This document shows positions 56,401-64,000 of a stretch of 64,000 nucleotides of DNA, in pieces. Both the position numbers and the translations under genes were made by a program. Positions within the stretch are counted from its first letter, which is position 1; each line of letters begins with the position of its first letter. Source of the stretch: Acinetobacter pullicarnis (GTDB lineage Bacteria > Pseudomonadota > Gammaproteobacteria > Pseudomonadales > Moraxellaceae). The DNA is taken from positions 3,658,001 to 3,722,000 of the forward strand of contig NZ_VCMZ01000001.1 of NCBI RefSeq assembly GCF_006352475.1, in the 5' to 3' direction. The notes under the pieces are model-generated. The model searched no databases, was not told the origin of the DNA, and was given only the letters and a program-made list of their open reading frames with translations.

Positions 56401-57660
56401 AACCGATGCCAATACGTCCCAAACTTCTGGGGTTTCGCGCTCAACCATTTTCTTCGCAGCTTTAATGGTGGTTGCTTGACCTGAAGCTTGTAGTTTCGCA
56501 AAAATAAATGGTTTGAATAATTCAAGCGCCATTTTTTTCGGAAGACCACATTGATGTAGACGTAAGTTTGGACCAACGGTAATTACCGAACGACCAGAAT
56601 AGTCAACACGTTTACCCAACAAGTTCTGACGGAAACGACCTTGCTTACCTTTGATCATATCGGCCAAAGATTTAAGCGGACGTTTGTTCGAACCAGTAAT
56701 TGCACGACCGCGACGACCATTGTCTAACAAGGCATCGACTGATTCTTGCAACATACGTTTTTCGTTACGTACGATGATGTCAGGCGCAGAAAGGTCAAGA
56801 AGACGTTTCAAACGGTTGTTACGGTTGATCACACGACGATATAAATCGTTCAAGTCAGACGTTGCAAAACGTCCACCTTCGAGTGGAACCAACGGACGAA
56901 GATCAGGTGGAAGTACTGGAAGTACGTTCATCACCATCCATTCTGGCTTGTTATTTGAATCTTTGAATGCTTCCATCAATTTCAAACGCTTAGACGCTTT
57001 TTTAAGCTTCGTCTCAGAGGTTGTTTGTGGAATTTCTTCACGTAAACGTGAAATTTCAGCATCAAGATCGATGTCTTTCAACAAGTCTTGAACTGCTTCA
57101 GCACCCATTTTCGCTGAGAATTCATCGCCATGCTCTTCAAGCGCAGTGAAGTATTCTTCATCGTTTAATAACTGGTTTTTCTCAAGTGCCGTCATACCTG
57201 GATCGGTAACGACATATGATTCGAAATACAAAACGCGTTCGATATCACGTAGTGTCATATCGAGCAATAAACCAATGCGGCTCGGCAATGATTTCAAGAA
57301 CCAAATATGAGCAACCGGTGATGCAAGATCAATATGACCCATACGCTCACGACGAACTTTTGCAGTCGTTACTTCAACGCCACATTTTTCGCAGATCACG
57401 CCTTTGTACTTCATACGCTTGTATTTACCACACAAGCATTCGTAATCTTTTACTGGACCAAAAATTTTGGCACAGAATAAACCATCACGTTCTGGTTTGA
57501 ACGTACGATAGTTAATGGTTTCAGGTTTTTTTACTTCACCATGAGACCATGACTTAATCATTTCTGGTGACGCAAGACCAATACGGATACGGTCAAATTC
57601 AACTGGTGCATAACCCTCTGAATCCGTCTTTTTGCGCATGATATCGAGCAAGTCTTTCAA
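53467..57660 (-). CDS. rpoC: RNA polymerase subunit beta'
   Basis: The catalytic beta' subunit. The 1397-residue length is right for Acinetobacter. The catalytic Mg2+ loop N-A-D-F-D-G-D-Q-M is present (near residue 460). The N-terminal zinc-binding cysteines C-L-C-G-K-Y ... C-E-K-C-G-V lie near residue 70 and the second zinc site [11 protein letters not shown] near 890, with the trigger-loop region [10 protein letters not shown] after it. The start is ATG, preceded by GGAGAAAAA. No broken motif was found. Confidence 0.98.
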   Translation of the reverse strand: MKDLLDIMRKKTDSEGYAPVEFDRIRIGLASPEMIKSWSHGEVKKPETINYRTFKPERDGLFCAKIFGPVKDYECLCGKYKRMKYKGVICEKCGVEVTTAKVRRERMGHIDLASPVAHIWFLKSLPSRIGLLLDMTLRDIERVLYFESYVVTDPGMTALEKNQLLNDEEYFTALEEHGDEFSAKMGAEAVQDLLKDIDLDAEISRLREEIPQTTSETKLKKASKRLKLMEAFKDSNNKPEWMVMNVLPVLPPDLRPLVPLEGGRFATSDLNDLYRRVINRNNRLKRLLDLSAPDIIVRNEKRMLQESVDALLDNGRRGRAITGSNKRPLKSLADMIKGKQGRFRQNLLGKRVDYSGRSVITVGPNLRLHQCGLPKKMALELFKPFIFAKLQASGQATTIKAAKKMVERETPEVWDVLASVIRQHPVMLNRAPTLHRLGLQAFEPILIEGKAIRLHPLVCAAFNADFDGDQMAVHVPLTLEAQLEARALMMSTNNILSPANGEPIIVPSQDVVLGLYYITRDAINAKGEGMVFADTHEVNRALATGQVDLHARVKARVHQTVIDENGNREHQTIIVETTPGRCLLWEVVPEGMDFQQINVEMTKKNISKLINSCYRKLGLKDTVIFADQLMYLGFRQATRSGVSVGMEDMVIPPQKNAIIGKAETEVREIEQQFEQGFVTAGERYNKVVDIWARTNDQVAKAMMDNLSFTTVKNKQGEDEKQKSFNSIYMMSDSGARGSAAQIRQLAGMRGLMAKPDGSIIETPIKANFREGLTVLQYFISTHGARKGLADTALKTANSGYLTRRLVDVAQDLVITEPDCGTEEGLVMTPFIQGGDVIEALRDRVLGRVTAEDVRRAADDEIVLPRGTLIDEKIANYLEDAGVDEVKVRSVVNCRSTFGVCARCYGRDLARGHLVNPGESVGVMAAQSIGEPGTQLTMRTFHVGGAASRTSAANSVQVRNKGTIRFHNVKTVEHNKGHLVSVSRSGEIGIADDLGRERERYKLPYGASILLKDGDLVEGGGIVATWDPHTHPLVTEVAGKARFSQIADGVTATSKTDDATGMTTVEILPVTARPVSGKDLRPAIVLDMADGGEQFYFLPQNTIVTVRDGETIGVGDVIGRVPQETSRTRDITGGLPRVADLFEARKPKEHAILAEISGVVSFGKETKGKNRLVITPDDGSEIYEELIPKWRTINVFEGEHVNRGETVSDGPQNPHDILRLKGEVALTNYIVNEVQDVYRLQGVKINDKHIEVIVRQMLRKVDIVDGGDTSFIKGEQVDYIRVVQENQAVNAQNKFAAKYERLLMGITKASLSTDSFISAASFQETTRVLTEAAVTGKEDELRGLKENVVVGRLIPAGTGLAYHLERRRQEAEAAEFELANDFSDVDQAFSQALNEEQF

Positions 57661-57735
57661 TTTTTTTCTCCGTGTGTCGAGAAGCTCTCACTCCCCGACT
57701 GGGTCACAAATATTGTTTTATCCTGAAAAAACCTT

Positions 57736-57773
57736 TCCTCCCCCTTTTACACAGGGGGAGTATAAGGGGGATT
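57736..57773. repeat. Palindrome in the rpoB-rpoC spacer
   Basis: CTCCCCCTTTTACACAGGGGGAG (57738-57760) and a following AAGGGGG. It resembles the dispersed REP-like palindromes and lies between two essential cotranscribed genes, ending at the rpoB stop. Confidence 0.65.
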
Positions 57774-60700
57774 ATGAATCACCATTTTTCAGTTCAATGT
57801 TGATACCTAAAGAACGGATCTCTTTGGTCAATACGTTGAACGATTCAGGCATGCCCGGATCCATATAATGGTTCCCGTCTACAATATTCTTATAGATACG
57901 TGTACGGCCTTCAACGTCATCTGACTTCACAGTCAACATTTCCTGAAGCGTATACGCTGCACCATAGGCCTCAAGTGCCCAAACTTCCATCTCACCAAAA
58001 CGCTGACCACCGAATTGAGCTTTACCACCCAATGGCTGTTGCGTTACTAATGAATACGAACCAGTAGAACGCGCATGCATTTTGTCATCGACCAAGTGGT
58101 TCAATTTCAGCATGTACATATAACCAACCGTTACAGGGCGGTCAAAGCGCTCACCAGTACGTCCATCATAAAGTACGGTCTGACCTGAACGTGGCAATTC
58201 TGCCAATTCAAGTAATTCTTTAATTTGACTCTCTTCAGCACCATCAAATACAGGCGTTGCTAAAGGTACACCGGCACACAAGTTGCCTGCGAGTTTAAAT
58301 ACTTCTTCATCCGTTAGGCTGTCGAGATCTTCTTGCTCACCACCAACTTTGTTGTAAATTTTGTCTAAAAATTCACGTAGCTCGATCACGCTGCGTTGTT
58401 GTTGCAACATCAGATCGATTTTTTCGCCTAAACCTTTGGCAGCCAAACCGAGATGCGTCTCAAGAATCTGACCCACGTTCATACGTGAAGGTACACCCAG
58501 TGGGTTCAACACGATATCAACCGGTACACCGTGAATATCATGTGGCATGTCTTCTACAGGCAAGATGTTGGATACAACACCCTTGTTCCCGTGACGACCC
58601 GCCATTTTATCACCTGGTTGGATACGACGTTTAACCGCTAAGTAAACTTTAACAACTTTGAGTACACCTGTTGTCAATTCATCACCAGCCGACAATTTGC
58701 GTTTTTTCTCTGCAAATTTCTCATCAATTTCCATGCTCTTTTCTTTTAAGAACACTTGAATTTGAGAAAGTCGTTCAGCAATACCTTCGTCGTTTGGTTG
58801 GATTTCGAGTAAATCGACCAACTCCATACCTGACAACAATTCTTCAGTTAACTTATCGCCACGACGGGTTTGACCACCACCGTTCGACTGTTGATCTCTC
58901 AACAAACGCACAATACGTTCACGTGCCGCTTCTTCAAAGATTTTGTATTCTTCTTTCAAATCTTTGCGGTATGAATCAAGTTGAGCTTTCTCAATTGCTT
59001 GAGCACGGTCATCTTTCTCAATACCATCACGGGTAAAGACTTGTACGTCAATAACGGTCCCTTTGGTGCCAGACGGAACGCGTAAAGATGAATCTTTAAC
59101 GTCAGCCGCTTTTTCACCAAAGATTGCTCGTAGTAATTTTTCTTCCGGCGTTAATTGGGTTTCACCTTTAGGGGTGACTTTACCTACCAGAATGTCGCCT
59201 GCAGTCACTTCAGCACCGATATAAACAATACCGGATTCGTCTAGTTTAGACAGTGCAGCTTCACCAACGTTTGGAATATCAGCCGTGATTTCTTCAGCAC
59301 CCAATTTAGTATCACGTGCGACACATGATAATTCTTGAATGTGAATTGAAGTCAAACGGTCTTCTTTAACCACACGCTCAGACAGTAAGATCGAGTCCTC
59401 ATAGTTATAACCATTCCACGTCATGAACGCGACGCGCATGTTTTGCCCAAGTGCCAACTCACCGCCATCGGTAGAAGGACCATCAGCCAAGACATCACCA
59501 CGGCCAACTTTATCACCCAAATTCACCAAGACTTTTTGGTTAATACAGGTGTTTTGGTTCGAACGGGTGTATTTGATCAGGTTATAAATATCTACGCCTG
59601 CTTCACCTGCGATCATTTCGTCTTCATTCACACGAATAACCACACGTGATGCATCAACAAACTCAATGCGGCCACCACGGTCTGCGATCACGCAAACACC
59701 AGAGTCACGCGCAACGTTGGCTTCCATACCAGTACCAACCAACGGTTTGTCGGCAAGTAAAGTAGGCACCGCTTGACGTTGCATGTTTGATCCCATCAAG
59801 GCACGGTTGGCGTCATCGTGCTCAAGGAATGGAATAAGTGATGCAGATACTGAAACCACTTGTTGTGCAGAAACGTCCATATGCGTCACTTTTTCAGGTG
59901 GCATACGTACGAAATCACCTTGGTGACGAACAGAAACAAACTCTTCGCTCAAGTTGTTATCTGCATCAAGCGTGGAGTCGGCCTGTGCAATGACAGTACC
60001 CACTTCTTCAATCGCAGAAAGGTATTCAACATCGTCAGTCACACGACCATCGATTACTTTACGGTAAGGAGTTTCTAAGAAACCAAAACCGTTGGTTTTT
60101 GCATAAACTGAAAGCGTGTTGATCAAACCAATGTTTGGACCCTCAGGCGTTTCAATTGGACACACACGACCATAATGCGTTTGATGTACGTCACGTACTT
60201 CAAAGCCAGCACGTTCACGGGTCAAACCACCGGGCCCGAGTGCAGAAACACGACGTTTATGCGTAATCTCAGATAGCGGGTTGTTCTGATCCATAAATTG
60301 AGACAATTGGTGAGAACCAAAGAACTCTTTAATGGCAGCAGCAACTGGTTTCGCGTTGATTAAATCTTGTGGTGAAAGATTATCGGTTTCAGCTTGGCTT
60401 AAACGCTCTTTTACAGCACGTTCAACACGTACAAGACCAACACGGAATTGGTTTTCTGTCATTTCACCAACAGAACGTACGCGACGGTTACCCAAGTGAT
60501 CGATATCGTCGACTTCGCCTTTACCGTTACGGATTTCAACTAACGTTTTAACCACATCAACGATGTCTTCGTTCGACAAAATACCTTCAATTTCACGCGA
60601 CTTCTGATCGGTTCCAACTTCATAAGAACGACCTAGACGACGGTTGAACTTCATACGTCCAACCGGTGACAAGTCATAACGCTCAGAAGAGAAGAATAAG

Positions 60701-61864
60701 TTATTGAATAAATTATCTGCTGCTTCTTTGGTTGGTGGCTCGCCTGGGCGCATTACTTTATAAATTTCGACCAGAGCTTCTTCACGACCTTGCGTTAAGT
60801 CAGCACGTAGCGTATCTGCAATGAACGGACCACGATCGATATCGTTGGTGAATAGGATGTTAAATTCTTTAACACCACCTTCAGCCAATTTCACCATCAC
60901 TTCATGACTCAGTACCGTATTGGCAGCGATCACATCGCCATCATGAAGTTTGATATCTTCTGCAGTAATACGCTCATAGAGGTATTCATCAGGTACAGAA
61001 AGCTTGGTCAAGCCAGCAGCTTCCATTTGACGTACATGACGTGCGTTAATACGTTTACCCTGCTCAACAATCACTTTACCGTCATTGTCAGTCAGGTCGA
61101 ACTGCGCCATTTCGCCACGTAAGCGTTCAGGCACGAGGTCAATTTGATAGCTACCCATATCGAGATATACAGGCACTTTCTCATAGAACATGTTCAGGAT
61201 TTGTTCATTGGTATAGTTCAATGCGCGCAATATAACCGTTGCAAGCAATTTACGACGACGGTCAATACGAACAAAGACTAAGTCTTTGGCATCGAATTCG
61301 AAGTCTAACCATGAACCACGGTAAGGAATAATACGTGCTGAATACAACACTTTACCGCTTGAATGCGTTTTACCTTTGTCGTGGTCAAAGAACACGCCAG
61401 GTGAACGGTGTAGCTGAGAAACGATAACACGCTCAGTACCATTCACAACGAAGGTACCGTTGTCTGTCATAAGTGGCATTTCACCCATGTAGACTTCTTG
61501 TTCACGTACATCTTTAATTGATTTAGTTTCGCGATCTTTAATGATCAAACGAATTTTCACGCGCATTGGTGCCGCATAAGTTGAGCCACGAAGAATACAT
61601 TCGCGCACATCAAACTCAGGTTTGCCAAGGCTATACTCAACAAATTCTAAAGCTGCATTACCAGAATAGCTTTCTATTGGAAATACTGAACGAAATGCCG
61701 CTTGAAGCCCGATATCTTCGCGGTTTTTTGGCGTTTTACCGTCTTGCAAGAATGTTCTGTACGAGTCGACTTGAATCGAGAGCAAGTACGGAGCAACCAT
61801 TACTTGGGGCAGTTTACCAAAATTCTTACGGATCCGTTTTTTTTTCGGTATATGAGTATGCCAT
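57772..61864 (-). CDS. rpoB: RNA polymerase subunit beta, with an apparent frameshift at codons 7-10
   Basis: Everything from about codon 10 on is a normal RpoB, including the rifampicin region with Asp516, His526 and Ser531 (E. coli numbering) all wild type ([18 protein letters not shown]). The natural start is the ATG at 61864, with GAGG seven bases upstream and M-A-Y-S-Y-T-E-K-K as expected. But the coding run of A at 61837-61845 has nine bases where the frame needs eight. As written, this frame stops after 12 codons, and the main frame is only open from a GTG at 61944 that has no ribosome-binding site. Sequencing error, slippage-tolerated indel or true mutation cannot be told apart here. 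Confidence 0.9.
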
Positions 61865-62171
61865 CTGGAGTCCTCGGAAAGTAAAACCAAGTCCGCCTGC
61901 AGAACGGACTTAGAAGGATTTACGCAGGTCGATATGACCACCACCTTTTACAAATGCTGCAATTTTCAGTGGTATAAAACGCTTAGCAATATTTTTAAAT
62001 CAGAAAAATATTGGTAAGCGTTTGATTTATAAGGTATATTTTTCAAAGTGACGAATTTACATTCGTGCAATCTAAAATCGAGCCGATTATTGTAACGCAA
62101 AAAGGCTGATGACCCAAGAGCCATCAGCCAATTTGTGGGGCCGATTTATAAAAAACCAACCCCTAATACAC
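61865..62171. promoter_or_regulatory. rplL-rpoB spacer with partial terminator
   Basis: About 300 bp. On the minus strand GGCTGATGG...CATCAGCC with TTTTT (62099-62129) is an imperfect terminator 40 bp after rplL. As in other gammaproteobacteria, it probably lets only part of the transcription pass into rpoBC, setting the ribosomal protein to polymerase ratio. TAAGCGTTTGATTTATAAGG near 62013-62032 and nearby A/T-rich words are unremarkable. Confidence 0.65.
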
Positions 62172-62540
62172 TTACTTAAGTGTAACTGTAGCACCAGCAG
62201 CTTCAAGTTTAGCTTTAAGCTCGTCGCCTTCTTCTTTAGTAACGCCTTCTTTAATTGCAGAAGGAGCGCTTTCAACAAGATCTTTAGCTTCTTTAAGACC
62301 AAGGCCAGTAGCTTCACGAACTGCTTTAATAACAGCAACTTTGTTAGCACCAAAGCTAGTCAATTCAACATTGAACTCAGTTTGTTCTTCAGCAGCAGCT
62401 GCAGTAGCAGGACCTGCAGCAACAGCAACAGCTGCAGCAGATACATTGAATTTCTCTTCAAAAGCAGAGATTAATTCAACAAGTTCAAGAACAGTTTTTT
62501 CAGCAACTGCGTTTAGGATTTCTTCGTTTGTTAAAGCCAT
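62172..62540 (-). CDS. rplL: 50S ribosomal protein L7/L12
   Basis: The flexible stalk protein that recruits translation GTPases. The 122-residue protein has the N-terminal dimerisation helices ([14 protein letters not shown]), an Ala/Val/Gly-rich hinge ([13 protein letters not shown]) and the C-terminal domain [15 protein letters not shown] and [16 protein letters not shown] lies before the ATG. 48 bp after rplJ. Confidence 0.98.
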   Translation of the reverse strand: MALTNEEILNAVAEKTVLELVELISAFEEKFNVSAAAVAVAAGPATAAAAEEQTEFNVELTSFGANKVAVIKAVREATGLGLKEAKDLVESAPSAIKEGVTKEEGDELKAKLEAAGATVTLK

Positions 62541-62588
62541 GAGATAAACTCCAAATGGAAATTGAATGGTGTGTGTATAAATTTAAGC

Positions 62589-63095
62589 TTATGCAGCTTC
62601 TTGCTCGTCTTTTTCTTTGAGCGCCGTAAGTAGACGACCCAATTTCGAAATAGGAGCTTGAAGAACATTTGCAAGCATGGTAAGTGCTTTCTCTTGGTTC
62701 GGAAGGTTCGCGATAACGCTTACTTCAGCACCTTGATAAACCTTGCCATCAAAAGCAGCTGCTTTTAATTCAAATGCTTTATTAGTTTTAGCAAATTCTT
62801 CGAATAAGCGTGCCGCAGCACCCATATCGTCAGCAGAAGTTGATAAACCGATAATTGTTGGACCAGTCAAGACGTCGTTCAAGATATCAAATTGAGTACC
62901 TTCGAACGCACGCTTCGCCAAAGTGTTACGTACAACACGTAAGTAAACACCTGATTGACGAGCTTGAACGCGCAATTGAGTCAATTGAGTCACGTTCAAA
63001 CCTTGATAGTCAGCAACAACAGCAGAGAGCGCCGTACCTGCAGCAGTGTTTACCGCTGCAACGATCTCTTTTTTGTCCTCTAAACGTAGAGCCAC
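62589..63095 (-). CDS. rplJ: 50S ribosomal protein L10
   Basis: L10 forms the stalk base that anchors L7/L12 dimers and represses its own operon's translation. The start is GTG at 63095, with AGGAGG seven bases upstream, reading M-A-L-R-L-E-D-K-K-E-I-V-A-A-V. This gives 168 residues, the family length; ten further in-frame residues upstream would include the ribosome-binding site itself. V-A-D-Y-Q-G-L and R-V-V-R-N-T-L-A-K-R-A are conserved. Confidence 0.97.
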   Translation of the reverse strand: MALRLEDKKEIVAAVNTAAGTALSAVVADYQGLNVTQLTQLRVQARQSGVYLRVVRNTLAKRAFEGTQFDILNDVLTGPTIIGLSTSADDMGAAARLFEEFAKTNKAFELKAAAFDGKVYQGAEVSVIANLPNQEKALTMLANVLQAPISKLGRLLTALKEKDEQEAA

Positions 63096-63450
63096 TGTAA
63101 TACCTCCTAACGGTGATTTATGCATCTATAACAATAGATGCACTCCCAATTCGTAAGCCAAATCACTCCAATGAGTCATCTGACTTACACGCGGAGGAGG
63201 ATAAACACACCACCGCGTCTACTCAGGCAATTAATTAAGAGCCCAGTGAAGATCACCACACTCGCCTGAGGTCTTTGACGCTGATAAATTTACATTTATC
63301 AATTCAAAGTCCGCCTCAAAATCCCCTCTCCTTTTAGGAGAGATTGGAAGAGGTAAATCCTCATTCCTATCAATTCCTGAAAAGGGAATTTTTTGGCCTT
63401 TAAAAATTCTGTCTAATATTTTTATCTAACAACAACTTACCTTAGGTAAA
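63096..63450 (-). promoter_or_regulatory. rplA-rplJ spacer / L10 leader with palindrome
   Basis: This 355-bp stretch should contain the rplJ promoter and the L10(L12)4-binding leader RNA that mediates feedback. A dispersed palindrome copy, CTCTCCTTTTAGGAGAG with G-rich tail (63321-63354), lies in it. Several other short inverted repeats near 63190-63280 could be the leader fold, but I cannot assign them by eye. Confidence 0.55.
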
Positions 63451-64000
63451 TTAGTTAGAAACGTTACTTACATCAATAATAAGACCAGGACCCATCGTTG
63501 AGCTCAAAGTGATCTTTTTGATATAAATACCTTTAGAAGTCGCAGGTTTCGCTCTTTTAAGATCAGAAACAAGTGCTTCAAGGTTTTGACGAATCGCAGC
63601 AGCTTCAAAGCCTAGTTGGCCAATTGCAGCATGGATAATACCGCCTTTGTCTACACGGTAACGTGCTTGACCAGCTTTAGCGTTGCGAACAGCGCCAGCA
63701 ACGTCAGGCGTTACAGTACCGACTTTAGGGTTTGGCATTAAACCACGTGGACCAAGAATCGTACCGAGCTTACCAACAACGCGCATTGCGTCTGGAGCTG
63801 CGATTACAACATCAAAGTTCAAGTTACCTGCTTGAATGCTTTCAGCAAGATCTTCAAAACCAACGATGTCAGCACCTTCAGCTTTAGCAGCTTCAGCAGC
63901 AGCACCTTGTGCGAATACCGCAACACGTACAGTTTTACCTGTACCTGCAGGAAGTGTTGTTGCACCACGTACAACTTGATCCGATTTACGCGGGTCAACA
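63451..64000 (-). CDS. rplA: 50S ribosomal protein L1, 3' part
   Basis: L1 forms the mobile L1 stalk and represses its own operon. The frame is open to the window's right edge, so the start lies outside. The visible 182 residues begin [17 protein letters not shown], include [19 protein letters not shown] and end near S-S-T-M-G-P-G-L. The order rplA-rplJ-rplL-rpoB-rpoC is the standard one. Confidence 0.97.
   Translation of the reverse strand, partial: VDPRKSDQVVRGATTLPAGTGKTVRVAVFAQGAAAEAAKAEGADIVGFEDLAESIQAGNLNFDVVIAAPDAMRVVGKLGTILGPRGLMPNPKVGTVTPDVAGAVRNAKAGQARYRVDKGGIIHAAIGQLGFEAAAIRQNLEALVSDLKRAKPATSKGIYIKKITLSSTMGPGLIIDVSNVSN

Noticed and set aside
61865..61944. N-terminally extended RpoB starting at the GTG at 61944
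   Set aside because: No ribosome-binding site, the extra residues do not resemble RpoB, and the normal start with a good site lies downstream in the shifted frame.

Overview
The window looks like chromosome of an Acinetobacter species (Moraxellaceae, Gammaproteobacteria). The evidence is the low GC content, the very Acinetobacter-like FadB/FadA, PpnP, RpoB/RpoC and L10/L7-L12 proteins, and the many short palindromic repeats. The species cannot be fixed from the sequence alone. Most of the window is ordinary chromosomal backbone with small accessory patches between the core genes.

Layout. 1-9.2 kb: housekeeping genes (end of pilD, coaE, a DUF4240 protein, an EamA exporter, rlmB, ppnP, recN, the overlapping pair yqgE-ruvX, and an SDR-like protein). 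The 0.85 kb recN-yqgE gap is full of palindromic repeats and holds one 133-bp IS4-like MITE. 9.4-14 kb: a FUSC / DUF1656 / HlyD-type efflux operon, with an IclR regulator facing away from it. 14.2-17.7 kb: pgsA, a thioesterase and uvrC. 18-28 kb: an AraC regulator with a serine hydrolase and an outer-membrane MetA-like protein, a TonB-dependent haem/iron receptor, and an M24 aminopeptidase overlapping a POT peptide importer. 28.8-32.1 kb: the fadBA beta-oxidation operon.

32.1-34.9 kb is the strangest part. The last ~46 bp of fadA, its terminator and ~140 bp beyond occur a second time at 33948-34170. The segment between the two copies holds a truncated gene relic, a DUF559 (Vsr/PD-(D/E)XK-type nuclease) gene, two further tandem copies of that gene's 3' half, and several copies of a two-hairpin palindromic repeat. 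Members of the same repeat family lie elsewhere in the window: after recN, before hdeA's downstream neighbour, between rpoB and rpoC, and in the rplJ leader. A nuclease gene embedded in copies of its possible cognate repeat resembles the REP/RAYT arrangement and is the best candidate here for an under-described system.

34.3-40.1 kb: the periplasmic acid chaperone hdeA, small secreted or membrane proteins, a CDP-alcohol phosphatidyltransferase relative, a LysR/MFS divergent pair and a short DUF1090 protein. 40.4-46.5 kb: two FrnE-type DsbA paralogues bracket an AT-rich gap and an M-box (magnesium) riboswitch with intrinsic terminator. The riboswitch leads three consecutive CorA-family genes, the middle one with SMN in place of the GMN selectivity motif. 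Mg2+ shortage should open the riboswitch and turn on all three. 46.6-53.4 kb: htpG, ompW, a NhaC-type antiporter, a glycine-zipper lipoprotein and two uncharacterised proteins.

53.4-64 kb: the ribosomal/RNA polymerase operon on the minus strand (rplA-rplJ-rplL-rpoB-rpoC). The normal rpoB start codon is out of frame with the rest of the gene because a poly-A run near the start has one extra base (nine A). In an essential gene this is either a sequencing error or a real and unusual event.
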